Position numbers and translations under genes: made by a program | Shown: positions 32,101 through 43,100 of the stretch, piece after piece | Layout of the letters: each line of letters opens with the position of its first letter | How positions within the stretch are numbered: position 1 is the stretch's first letter | The notes under the pieces: generated by a model | Database searches by the model: none | The model's input: only the letters and a program-made list of their open reading frames with translations | What the model was told of the DNA's origin: nothing | Origin: Amoebophrya sp. A120 | Taxonomy: Eukaryota; Sar; Dinophyceae; Syndiniales; Amoebophryaceae | Assembly (NCBI GenBank): GCA_905178155.1 | Contig: CAJINV010000005.1 | Coordinates: forward strand, 5,658,025 to 5,722,024 | Direction: 5' to 3' | DNA length: 64,000 bases

Positions 32101-33759
32101 TGACAACGATAATTCAACACTATTCCAACTGTAACTATTTATACTGCTCTGCCGGGCTAGCATTGTAGGCGCACAGCATTCCAATAAAAAAAAAAGCAGT
32201 TTGAAGTCGCCACGAGAAGCAATCGCAACCCTCGGCATTTTTACGCGCTTTTGCATCATATGCATATTTTGAATTAGCACCGCCGCGGCTCCCGCTATTA
32301 TTCCTCCCTCATCAACTCGGACATTCGGGGTGCTAGGAGGCTAAGATGGATTCAATCGCTAAGGGAGTGGCGGTAGCGACGATTTCTACATACTGACCGG
32401 CGGAAGCCGCGCAGCCCGGTAGTTTTCGATACCCAGTACCGGCTTCCCACCTTCGATCTTCATTTCCGGCCCTACCGCATCGATTTGTACAACGACCAGC
32501 GCCGGTAGTACTTTTACCGACTTCTCCGGACCTCTACGTATGGCATTGCACAGTGAAAACATAAGTAGAAAGACTCATGGATTTGTCATGCGCACTGCTC
32601 ATGCGCTCCAGTCTTATTATTATTCCCTCCGTGGAATTGATTCCTCCCATATGTGCTACAATTTTCATACGTCCCAGCACTACCAAGCTCGTGTAGATTT
32701 TCCCCGACCCGGATACACGCTTCCCCCGCTGCTGCCTCTCGGTTGGACACCTCTTGGGTGCTCTGCTGTTTGTCAGGGCTTTTTACATGCGCGTGAGATC
32801 TGGCGGTGCTGGAAAATGCGCCACGATGGAGGTAATCTCCCGGTCTTCCTCCCTGTCCTGCCCTTGCACACTCGGGTCCCGCCGCGGACATGAGGACTTT
32901 ATATGATGATCGGAGGCTTGTTCGTTGTCTGCGGAGTTCCATCATGGCGTCCGATCGTAGATAACTTTGGGTCAGGTCTGCTAATCCTGGCATGTAGATT
33001 CATTTGACGCCGGAACTCTAAACAACTTACTTGTTCCTCAGCGCTAGTGCGCTTGCTACAGCTCTGCTTGGAAAAATATTTTACAGTTTGGTCTCCGCTT
33101 GTGGATGACCGGCGATTCGCGCCTGCTCTTGTCTGCTAGCCGCGCGTTACTCTTTCAGTTCGTGTGGGCTCCTGGTGCTGCGATCACCGTCGGGAGTGTA
33201 ACAACATGAGAACATAAGGACGTCGGTGTTTGAGAGCTATTTAGTATTCGACTTCTTACTACGTTTTGATCCTTTTGCATCCCTCACGCACAGCCAGGAT
33301 CTTTCAGTAGTTTGAAGCCCGCCGAAATTTTGCGTGCGGATTTAGCTTTCTTACCCCCTCGAAAAAAGGGGAGTCTCCAGACCCTTCAGGTCGTCCCTGC
33401 CGCCGGTGGTCACGTCCGCGTGGCGCTTTCAGCGACTTTCAGCGACTATGTAGGTTATCTCTCTCTCTCTCTTTGTTTTTATTGTTTTGGATCGCCTACA
33501 AATAACAAGCACTGTTTTTCTCTTCATAGTTTCTAGCAGCAATCCGCATCCCCGTAAACAGACGTTTTGAAAGAAAGCAGCAGTCGCGGAAAGTTTTGGG
33601 CATAATTATTTGTATTTCCTGGCACTACGAGTTTTGGAGATTTTCTTTTGTTTTGAGCGGATATAGTACTCTATTTGTGGCACAACAGAGACAATTCATT
33701 CTAATTCATAAACCCTCTTACTTCGTCGAAGTTTCAGACAAACCCGAAGCAAAATCAGA
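29176..33759. other. 4.6-kb region without a supported gene
   Basis: Only short, overlapping ORFs of random character on both strands. Mixed composition, T-rich around 30900-32000, and a CT microsatellite near 33450-33470. Single TTTGTAATGC words near 31116 and 31981 and one TTTGTCATGC word near 32583 have no inverted ends around them. No RNA gene recognised. Confidence 0.55.
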
Positions 33760-36409
33760 ATGGCAAGCTCAGCTTTCGTCGACACCGAGGTCCCTCGAGG
33801 TCGAGGACCCTCGCAAGAAGAAGAAGATATCAACAGCGCCCTCCTGCTGCACTCTGGCAACGACTTCGCCGCGCATGGTACAACGACCGAGCCGGAGCCT
33901 GCCGCCACTTCGACCAAAACTGCCTGGTTCTGCTCTTGGTGGTTTATCACGTTGCTGGTTGTTGTGGTAATCATCGCCGCGGTTGTTATTCCGGTCACGA
34001 TAATGTACACCGTCGTTTGGGCAAATAACGACGGGGCCGCAAACCAGCAGCAGCAGGTGACTGGCCCTGCGCCAGTTCTTTCCCGCAGTGAGGTTTTGCG
34101 ACACAAGGCTGCGCGTATGGAGCAAAACGGGGTGACCCTCGTATCCACAGTAAATTTCCCGTACACGTACAAATGCGGTCGCTGCATGACAGAACTTGGC
34201 TTCGATCCTAGTTTAGCATGACAAGTTTTACGCTTTTGTGACGCATCTTGTACATGTACGAAAAATTTGTATTGCATACCTCACTACTGTGGATCATGAT
34301 GGACGACAGCACTCCTCTTGTCCTACCGACGGCTCGGCGCTCATGTTGCTCGCGGATTTTGAAAACGAAATGACTTACTGCTATCCCTTCCACGCGAGCG
34401 AGGACAGGCGAGCGGAGTTGCGACTTCAGCAGCTTTCATTCATGCAGAAACTTCCCGCTTCGACTGCTGCGTCATACACCTGGCTCGAAGAGGCAATGTT
34501 GGACTCTCCAGACACATTGCGCCAGACCCTCTTAAAGCCTGCCCTAGATCCCGCGGACTTAGTTGAGGCAGTGGCGGAGTGGCTGCCCGGCTGGCTCGCG
34601 CAGTACAGAGTGGATTACCCGGAGGCCGTCCCTGCACCGCCTGGGCCCGCACCCCAACCGAGCCCAGTTCCGGCTCCAGCGCCGGCGCCTGGTCCAGGTC
34701 CGACTCCAACACCGGCACCTGCACCCGCGCCGGCACCTCCTCAGCCGAAACCGAAGCCAACGCCGAAGCCTCCTCAGCCCAAGCCGAAGGCTCCTCAGCC
34801 CAAGCCGAAGGCTCCTCAGCCCAAGCCGAAGGCTCCTCAGCCAAAGCCGAAGCCGAGCACCAATCCCTTCCAGGCGAGGGCAAGCAATGAGCTGCTGCGC
34901 GTGCTGTGGAGGGCGTTTGGCTGTGACCCGGGAGATCGGGATGTCTTGTCTCAGGAAGAAATCGTCGGGCCCGCGGTTATATGCATTGCAAAAGCATCGC
35001 ACTAGTATAAATCGCATGATGATAGATGATGATGATGATGATGATGCATGACAAATTTTTTTACTAGTATTACAAAAGATATTTGTCATGCTGTGTTACC
35101 ATAGAAAGGAGTCATGCGTGGCTGCAATTACTACGAGTGCGATACTTTTGCAGAGCATAGGACACCCGGATTGCGCTTCTGGTGGACTACCTGAACAAGC
35201 AGATTACCTGCATGGACGCCAATATCGCAAGAAAAAACTGTTTCACTGTAAACTTGTAATGCAGAAAATGTATATGAGAAGTGTTTGTGTTGCTACACAT
35301 GCAAGACAGTGAGTTTCTAGCTGTGTTTTCCCTTAGGAACCGCGCGTGACAAATTTTCTCTGTCATGTAGAACAAACTTGTGATGCAAAAGTTGCAAGAT
35401 CCTTACAGTGAAACACTTTTTTCGTACGATAGCAACCGACGCAGACTCGGCCACCAAGTTGCCCGAGCTTCTCAGCCGGCGACTCCCGTTTCCGTTTGGG
35501 GGCTTTTCCCCCACGATAAACCCCGTTTCCCATGTTCCAATTCCGGGCGGTCGCTACTTTTTCCTCGTGGAAAAGGATATTTCTACGTCCCCCACGGCGC
35601 CGCGAAGACAGCTGTACTTTTCGGATAAACACAGCAACGCGAAAAAAATTTTCCGCCACTGGTCGATTTTCAGCGGTGAGGGGGACATCAGGTACGACGC
35701 AAGCCCTTTCAGTCGCGACGATCTGCGCGCTCTGGGAATTCTGGGTCACGGACAAGACTTGAACGCAATCGCAGATCGGATTATTGAATGGCACACGGGC
35801 TGGCGGGACCAGTTTCCTGCCCCGGGTGGGCCCGGATCTCCCCCCACTCCTGCGCCGGCACCATCGCCCGCACCTGCCACCACTCCCCCCGTACCGCAGC
35901 TCGCTCAGGGTTGGACGGCGCAGAACTGTGAGCCAACGAGCGTCGGCCCAAACACGGGAGCCCAGTTCTGGCAACGAGAGAATGCGGGGCAGCTCATGTT
36001 GCTCGTCAACTTCCAACTGAGGGAAATAACCTGTTTTGAAGAGGATGAGGAGGCGCGGTTGCGAATGATCGTAAAGGTCCGGCTAAATACACTTTCGCCG
36101 CACTACCCAAACCTCTATCGAGAAGAGATCGGGACCAATCTGATTACTGGGCAGCGGCTGACCTTGAGCACCAACACTACTCCCCCCGCGGGACAGGTTT
36201 TGATCCTGAAACAAGCGATGCTGGCGAACGCAAACGCCCTGATGCAGGGCTTCTTTTCTGTGACGCGAGACCCACGGTATACCCCGGAGTCCAAGCTGGC
36301 CATGAATCTTCTCACTGATATTCAGCCGTGGCTGCCGCAGTGGTATGCGCAGTGGAAGACGCTGGTTGACTACGAGGCGGATCGCCAGGGGGCAGCACCA
36401 GCAGCGTGA
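33760..36409 (+). CDS. Single-pass membrane protein with three related ectodomains and proline-rich linkers
   Basis: Exons 33760-34141, 34284-34979, 35165-35222, 35437-36409; 702 residues after removing three introners. Not recognised. Residues 1-55 are acidic; a strong membrane segment spans about 60-86 (LLVVVVIIAAVVIPVTIMYTV), so the rest is probably on the far side of the membrane. Three diverged repeats follow. Each has a motif like (L/A)LLVxFxxxxITC (LMLLADFENEMTYC, ALLVDYLNKQITC, LMLLVNFQLREITC) and each ends with a tryptophan-rich motif (WLPGWLAQYR, IIEWHTGWRDQF, WLPQWYAQW). Two proline/alanine/lysine-rich linkers separate them (around 34635-34865, with repeated PQPKPKA units, and 35815-35905). 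A secretory or surface role is inference. Confidence 0.85.
34142..34278 (+). mobile_element. Introner F5
   Basis: Family F element of 137 bp with TSD CCTCG/CCTCA. Starts TATCCACAGTAAATTTCCCG, ends AAAATTTGTATTGCATA. Excision gives GVTL-(A/T)TVDHDG in frame. Confidence 0.92.
34666..34863 (+). repeat. Proline-rich coding repeat
   Basis: Tandem 24-bp units around CCTCAGCCCAAGCCGAAGGC, three nearly identical copies between 34774 and 34840, inside a longer stretch coding PAPAP and PKPKP. They encode the first linker of the membrane protein. Confidence 0.85.
34980..35159 (+). mobile_element. Introner A10
   Basis: Family A element of 180 bp. Flanks GGTTA/GGACA match at three of five. It holds an ATG microsatellite (about 35010-35046) that lengthens it relative to other A copies. 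Excision gives VGPAV-TRIALLV in frame. Confidence 0.88.
35223..35431 (-). mobile_element. Introner D3
   Basis: Family D element of 209 bp, same orientation as D2. Starts TATCGCAAGAAAAAACTG, ends CACTTTTTTCGTACGATA. Flanks GCCAA/GCAAC are imperfect. Excision gives CMDAN-DADSAT in frame. Confidence 0.9.
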
Positions 36410-39400
36410 CGAGAAGCATCAGAGTGGTCCAACTGGGGCTACTTTCAAAGTAGCCAGCACAAAGTTTGTGCTATTGGTTGAAAGAGTTGTTAGAGGACCC
36501 GCATTTCCACTTGTTCCACTTCATGTTTATTCACAAAGTACAAAGAAAAAACAAAAGGCAAACTGCTTCACTACTCATCATGTTCTATCTTCGAACAAGA
36601 TTTAGCTACTTGTAACATCATATAGACATTTACTCATCATGTTGATGAAACCTAAATTTTCTACACTGAGTGCAGGGTGGAAAAGTCAAAGTTTTGGTGC
36701 AGGAGTAGCTGTTGTTGTAACCAAGTCTAGGGCGACGTAGAAGACGAGGGCGAGGCGGAAGATGATGATGATCTTCATGGCATCTTCGTCTTGGTCTTCG
36801 ACTCTTTCATCGAGATTTCGTATGTATGATTGGATCATTTTTTTACAAGGCACCAGGAAGATTTGATTTTGAACAAGGGCAGTGCTTGGTCTTGTTGTAG
36901 TGCCTAAGCTCCCTACTTGTACTTAGAGCTTTCGCGAAGGACTACTTACTCTCAGGATTCATTAGCTGTATATGTCAGACCGTTACTCGCAGGCCATAAG
37001 GGTTGATTTTGAAAAAGGCTTCTTCAAGAAGCTCCGGCTAGTACTTATTAACAACCTCAACCCCAAAAAGAAGCTCTTTTATCTTTTGACGCCTTTTAAC
37101 TTCCGACGCCAAAAGCAAGTTCTTTTAGGGCCTTTAACTTTTGACGCCATACCGATACCCGGGCATGGAGAGAAAGAAAGAAGCTCTTAAGAACTTGATG
37201 CTGCATGTGGCAGATCCGATCTTCGTGTGTAATTATTTCGACGCATCAGTAGAGGATCAGGAAGGCGAAAGACGACGCAAAAATGCAGCTTCTAGAAATC
37301 TCGTGTATAATGATAATGTCGTTGTTGTTCCTCGTCGTTGTTGAGAACGGATACTACTTGAAATTCAACCAAAAACCGTGGGGGCGAGGGCCTCGTGAGG
37401 GTCCCTGGATGCTGCAGGTTGGCCATAGCGAGCCTAATGACCCCGGTGAGCCTCGCCCCTTTAGGAACATACGAAGTCGGTCAAAAGTAGAACAAAAATA
37501 ATGACGTCGCCCCCCTCACTGACAGCGCCGCCGCAGCACGGGCCAACGCATAGCCCCGTCGTGGAGTTAGATAGAAGGCTCCGGATAGAGTAGCAAATAG
37601 AAAGCAACAGTAAGACTAGCGGCTGGAGACACAAGCTCGGTGATACGCGAGGCGTGCCCGCCAACTCCGGACCCGCAGGGATACGCCCCTCCCCGCGGGA
37701 TATCGTGGAAAAGAGGCATAGATCCCAAGCAGCAGACTAGCCGCGGCGTGCCATGAGGGCCGGCGCGGATGGGGACCGGAAGGGGGGAGTCGTGCACCAG
37801 GCACCGAAAAGGCATGCTTGCCCGCCGCAACAGGAGTCGGCATGATGTCATGTGTGAGCGGAGGTGCCAACTGCGCTAGGCAGTGGAAGGGCGGATAGAT
37901 ACAAATACTCACTTAGATTGCACAGGTAGAACTTTGAAAAAGAGACTTCTCAGGCTTGAGAAATTGCGTAGTGCATTGATCCCCTCCGATGGCCCCGGCA
38001 CACTGCAGGCACGGGTACGGAAACTGCCGCCCGCGATCACAGCGCAGGCGCGTTTCGAAGGCATTTACTTTACTTTGCGCGTTTTCCTTTTACCAAAACC
38101 AAAACAGAAGACTAGTAACCGGGCCTACAAAATAACGACTAGTAGTAAATAACACACTCCACCTCCGCGCCCGCCGTGGTCGTGACCTTCGTGCCGTGAT
38201 CGAGCGACGCGACAAGGGCCTGCGTTTTTCTTAGGGACGAGGGCGCAGGACATGTCAGTGAGAGGAACCCGCGGGCTTGTCCTTATCGATCTTTTGTCGT
38301 TTCCCTGGTTATTTCTTTGATTTCACCCAGGCTATCTTTCTTTGTGCATCAGCACAGCCAGCTTGCTCGAGAGCAACGCCCTTCTTAACGAAGTCGGACG
38401 TGGACGCGCCTACACGCGCGACCGAAGGACCTCCGCCGACGACGGGGGAGGGGTAACCGAGGATCGACGACGGGGGAGCATTCTGTACAGCGTCGGATCG
38501 GGCGGCGTTTTCATAATATCATCATTCTGGAGCACTTCATGTCGACGGTGGAGGGATAGGGAGTCCTCCACTGCGGGCTTCAGCCGACAGGTAACTCTGT
38601 TGCTTCGCCCTCACAACCATTCGACAGTAGTGGCTCACTTCTTCTCGTCGAGCAGGCGTGGCGTTGGGCAGTCTGGTTACGGGCTTCGGTCTCGACCCTG
38701 TTGTCGCTCCAGCGCCACAAATCCAAACTTTGCGCCCCGAGCTCTCTCGCTGTGGTTTGACACGCATCACGGTGTAGTAGCTAGTATGTTGCGTCGTCTC
38801 TCCACCGGGAAATTACGACATCAAGTGAAGACGTACAGCAGGCAGATACAACTACCGCGGATCCAGCGAGCCACTACATTCAAGCGGCCAGCGACACCAT
38901 GGGGGCGTTTGCAGTACAGACTCGGGGACGGGCCTTGAGCGGAGAAAAGGAGATCTTCATGGGTCGTGGCACTGAAGTCCTAGGTTTTGTACACCTGGCA
39001 GGGCTATTTGTCCACGATATAAAAACCTATCCCCAGCTCGGCTAGTCGTCTCCAGAACTATGTCCTATAGTTAAGCTTAAGACAGAAGTAGCTTAGTAGT
39101 TAGAAGCTGACTATAGAGGTTTCCTCCTCCTCCTCCTCGTGTATAATGATAATGATGTCACTATTGTATGATTTTTAATTTTATCGCACGGCACGTCCCC
39201 TTCCGCACGTGCCCCCCTAGAAGTGCAGGATAAATGATGATGATGATGATGATGATGATGATGCAGCGCGCAACTGGTCTCGAACTCCCGTGGTCGGTAG
39301 TAGTTGCGAAGAAGTAGAACATAAAACACTATTTCCACCACAGCCTCCTGGCAGCAGGAGCAGCATCTATCCGCCACAGACAGGGCAGGATGCGCGATGT

Positions 39401-39845
39401 TGTGCGCCGTCAGCTCGCAGCAGCGAGCGTGCTGGCAAAGCATATTAACTGCGTCGAAGGTTGTGCCGTGGCATCAATCTCATCTTCTCGATCATATCAA
39501 TCAACACGATCACGAAGGAGCTTGAAGTCAAGGTGATGCTGCCATCTCAAAGGTGGTTTAGGCATCTCCACCGGGTGGAGCCGCGTTGTTCACGCACCTC
39601 TTTTGATGCAGTAGAACCTTCATGATCTTTAAATGATATATGAGTGACTTTTTATGGAAGATCACACTACTCTTTAAATGACTTTATCGCGACTGTTTAG
39701 ATGCTGGATCATCACGCTACCTCTTCAAATGACTTCTGGATCGTGAAGATCAATGAAGTGGCTGTGGTAGTACCTGGATGAACAACCAGACCTGGATCAA
39801 AAATCGTTTTATGGAAGATCGAAGATCAAGATCAAGGGTCATCTC
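36410..39845. other. 3.4-kb region without a supported gene
   Basis: Scattered ORFs under 200 codons without protein-like character. A 79-nt segment at 37381-37459 can close with GGGGCGAGG/CCTCGCCCC. A TGA microsatellite is at 39234-39263. Repeated ATGGAAGATC words lie near 39653 and 39813, close to the spliced-leader relic. Confidence 0.5.
39234..39263. repeat. TGA/ATG trinucleotide microsatellite
   Basis: About ten consecutive TGA units. Simple repeat outside any gene. Confidence 0.9.
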
Positions 39846-39867
39846 ACCGTAGCCATTTTGGCTCAAG
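39846..39867 (+). other. Dinoflagellate spliced-leader relic
   Basis: A 22-nt match to the dinoflagellate mRNA spliced leader (ACCGTAGCC...GGCTCAAG). It is followed by CATC, not the GT donor expected in a spliced-leader RNA gene, so it looks like the 5' end of a trans-spliced mRNA that was copied back into DNA. It lies 260 bp upstream of the retrotransposon ATG, in the same orientation. Confidence 0.9.
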
Positions 39868-40127
39868 CATCTTTTTATTTTGCTTTTTGGGGGTCACAAA
39901 ATGATTGGGGTGTAATGGCAGAATGAGTGTTTTCGCATCGTCCCCCCTCACATCACCACCTCGCGGGTAAAAGGGAAGCGCGCCGTCTTTGTCTTTTCCG
40001 CTGCAAACTCCTACGCGACGACGGAGCGACGAACGATGTGAGGAGCTTCAAATAGACTGATTACCGAGGGCGTCCCGGCGTAGTAGACTCCGGATCCACC
40101 GGGCGCTTCATTGTCAGGTCCGCGAGC

Positions 40128-43100
40128 ATGCTGTTAGTCGTTATCTCTCTTTGCTTTCTTCTCGTGCAGCACCAGCGGGTCATGGGCGGTCGCAGAGACC
40201 CGACCAGGATCCGCAGACCCCACCGAGCCTGCAATCAACCGGTAGCACCAGGCGACTGGGTCTTTGTACTGACGCAGAACTGTCAACGGGCAAACTTTCG
40301 GTACTTGGAGGGTGTTGACCAGTCGGCACCCCTCCAGCAGGTGCAACAGGCGGAGAAAGTCCGCGGTGTGTTCCAACACATCGCGGCTAACAAGGCGAAG
40401 GTCGCGCTCCTTTCCGACGTTCAGTGGAGCGGCGCACGTGGTGCACACATCAAGCGGTACGAGTTCACCCACGGCCAGCACTACGTTTATGGAGGAGGTA
40501 GAGTGGCCATCGTCTTGCACAAGTCCATTCTGTTCGCAGCGGATGGAAAATCTCTCATCAGACCGGTCGTCAAATTCTTCGGCCCCCGCATTATGGCGCT
40601 CTTCATACGCGGGACGTGGTTTGCGGTGGGATACCAGCCAAGCGACACGGTTGCGGACTTCGCAGAACTGGGCCAGTTCTTGCTTTGGCGCGAAAAACTT
40701 TTGTTTGCGACAGGTACCAGCAGCATCATCTTCGGCGGAGACTTCAACTCAGCAGTTTCCCAGTTGCCCCGAGGTCCAGAGGATGAAGAGGCAGGCGCTG
40801 CAGCGGCGATCGGCTCGGCCCCGCTGTTGGAACCACCCGCGAACCCCCGTCCGGGACATAACAACATGCGTTTTGCAATCGATAACATGTTGTGTATTCC
40901 GGACACCTTTAAGTCCATCCACAGAAGAGGCACGTGGAGGCATCCCGCGACCGGGCGATGGTACGAGATTGACTATTTCTACACATCGCGACAGGTTCAT
41001 TTTGGAAACGTGAAGACCATCCAGCCCAAATTTCTCACCGACCACCGCGGCAAGCGCATGGCTGTCAAGCTAGGGCTTTCGCAGAAGGACAAGCGCGAAA
41101 TCCGACTCCGAGTAATGACAATTACGCCGTCCCCACCGTATGAAGCGCTTCGGCGCGACGAGACAGCGCAGACGGCTTTTGCAGCGGAGACGGATGCCAA
41201 CCTTCGGAAGGAGCAGCAGAACGGAGGCAGCAGCCTTGCCAGCAGGTGGGAAAAGTTCACGACAGTAGTAGCGAACAGCGCGACGGCGGTCGTTCCGGCA
41301 AATCAGGAGAGGGGGGCGCAGCAGTATCCCCCGTGGCTGAATGTACGGAAATTCCGCGAATACAAGAACGAAAAAGAGGACCTACTGTACTCCCGATTTC
41401 TAGCAGCGGACGCGAACGAGCGGCAGCAGTACAACAGGAGACTGCGGGCGATCGAGAAAGACTACCGTGCTGTTGAGAAGTTGGACTTTGAGGACTACAT
41501 CGACCGTATTGCAGACGAGTGCCAGGCGGAGTATGGTCAGTGCGGTAGAATTGACTACGCAAGACTACGGCGCACAGGTGTAATCTTCGAACCAACGGCG
41601 GGAGCAAGGGTGAGAAAGGCGATCCCGTTCACCGTAGAAGACGCGAAGAAGCACTTCAGCAAGCTGATGTTGCGAACGGCAGAGGTCCCGCAAGGATTTC
41701 AGGAGGCCCTGGAGAGAAACCTGGACCAACTCCCGGAATCTGTGGACCCGATGTGGGGCATACCCGACGAAGGCGAGATCGCTCACTGTGTCAAACAGAT
41801 GAAAGACTGCGCGTTGGGAGTGGACCAGATTCACATTGCCCACATCAAGCACCTCGGCGACGACTCATGGGATTTCTTAGTGAACTTGGTGCAGGATTGT
41901 TTCAGAACGAGAACGATTCCGGACGCGGCGCACTTGGTGCGCATGAATGCCCTCCACAAGGGGAAGAACCTTAATCCGCGGCTGCTAGACAACTACCGCG
42001 CCATTGCGGTGGCGACCTTTCTCTCGAAATTGTGCGAGACCATTTTGCAGAAGAGGCTCAAGCACTACCTCGAGCGGATCGGTTTCTACCGGGAGACAGC
42101 GACGCAGCGAGGATTTCGGTCAGATTGTTCGACGGCGGATTTGGTGATGATGTTGCAGTTCATAGCGGACCAGACGCGAACAGTAGTGCGGGAGTCGATA
42201 CTGGATGAGCTAGTTCTAGTGTTGATCGACTTCAAGAAGGCATTTCCAAGCGTGATTCGGGAGCTTGTATACCGTATCCTGCGGCGTGCGGGCGTTCCTG
42301 GCACAAACGTGGAATTCCTGGCGCACTTTCACGACAAGGCAACGTTTTACATCATGGTGGACCGCGAGCCATCTGAAGAGTGGAAAGCAACGCGCGGGAT
42401 GAAAGAAGGAGGACCATCCAGCCCCGACGGTTACGGAATTCTGAGCGAGATCATGTTTCGGGAACTGGCGCGCAGGCTAAACGGCATCAAGTTGGCAACG
42501 ACGGGCGATTTTTTGTCGAAGCTTGCGGCCTTTACGGATGAGCAGAACATCAACCCCGCAGCGGTGCGCAAGGTGGTCGCCTTGCTTTTTGCAGATGATG
42601 CAACGCTCCCGACGACACTGCGGGAGGCGCCAATGGTTGAAAGCACGATCAAGGACGTAGCGACTACTTTCGGCCAAGAGGTGCACCCGGACAAGACGGA
42701 GCGGCTTCTACTGCAGGGACCACACTTCCACTACCCCGGCCCAAGACAGAAGGATGGGACCCCACCAATACCACCCGGATTCGAGGAAAAAGTAAAAGTT
42801 GTAGGATGCGAACTGTCTACGTACCACAGCGCAGGAGTGTGCCTGGAGCGGCACTTGAAGAAGGCGCGCGGAGCGTGGGCGGAGTGGAAGCCGATTCTAC
42901 TACGGGCGCGCGGACGGATCAACTACTTCAAGCGAGGCAGCCTGATCAAATCCAATGTCCTTTCGCATGTCTACTACAACGCGGCAGTGCGGCTGTGGAA
43001 CGAGCGCAGTTATCAGGAAATCAATGTCTTCATCAACAAGATGTTGCGCACCATCACAGGCACTGCGATTCCGGGAATGGTTGGCGTGGCGAACAACTAC

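Noticed and set aside
37381-37459. tRNA gene
   Set aside because: The end stem fits but there is no GTTCGA-type T-loop and no convincing anticodon arm.
38342-38938. 198-codon ORF as a gene
   Set aside because: Composition is arginine/serine-heavy and random, with competing ORFs on the other strand and no recognisable motif.
39846-39867. Functional spliced-leader RNA gene
   Set aside because: The leader is not followed by a GT donor or by an Sm-type site; a relic in a reverse-transcribed copy fits better.
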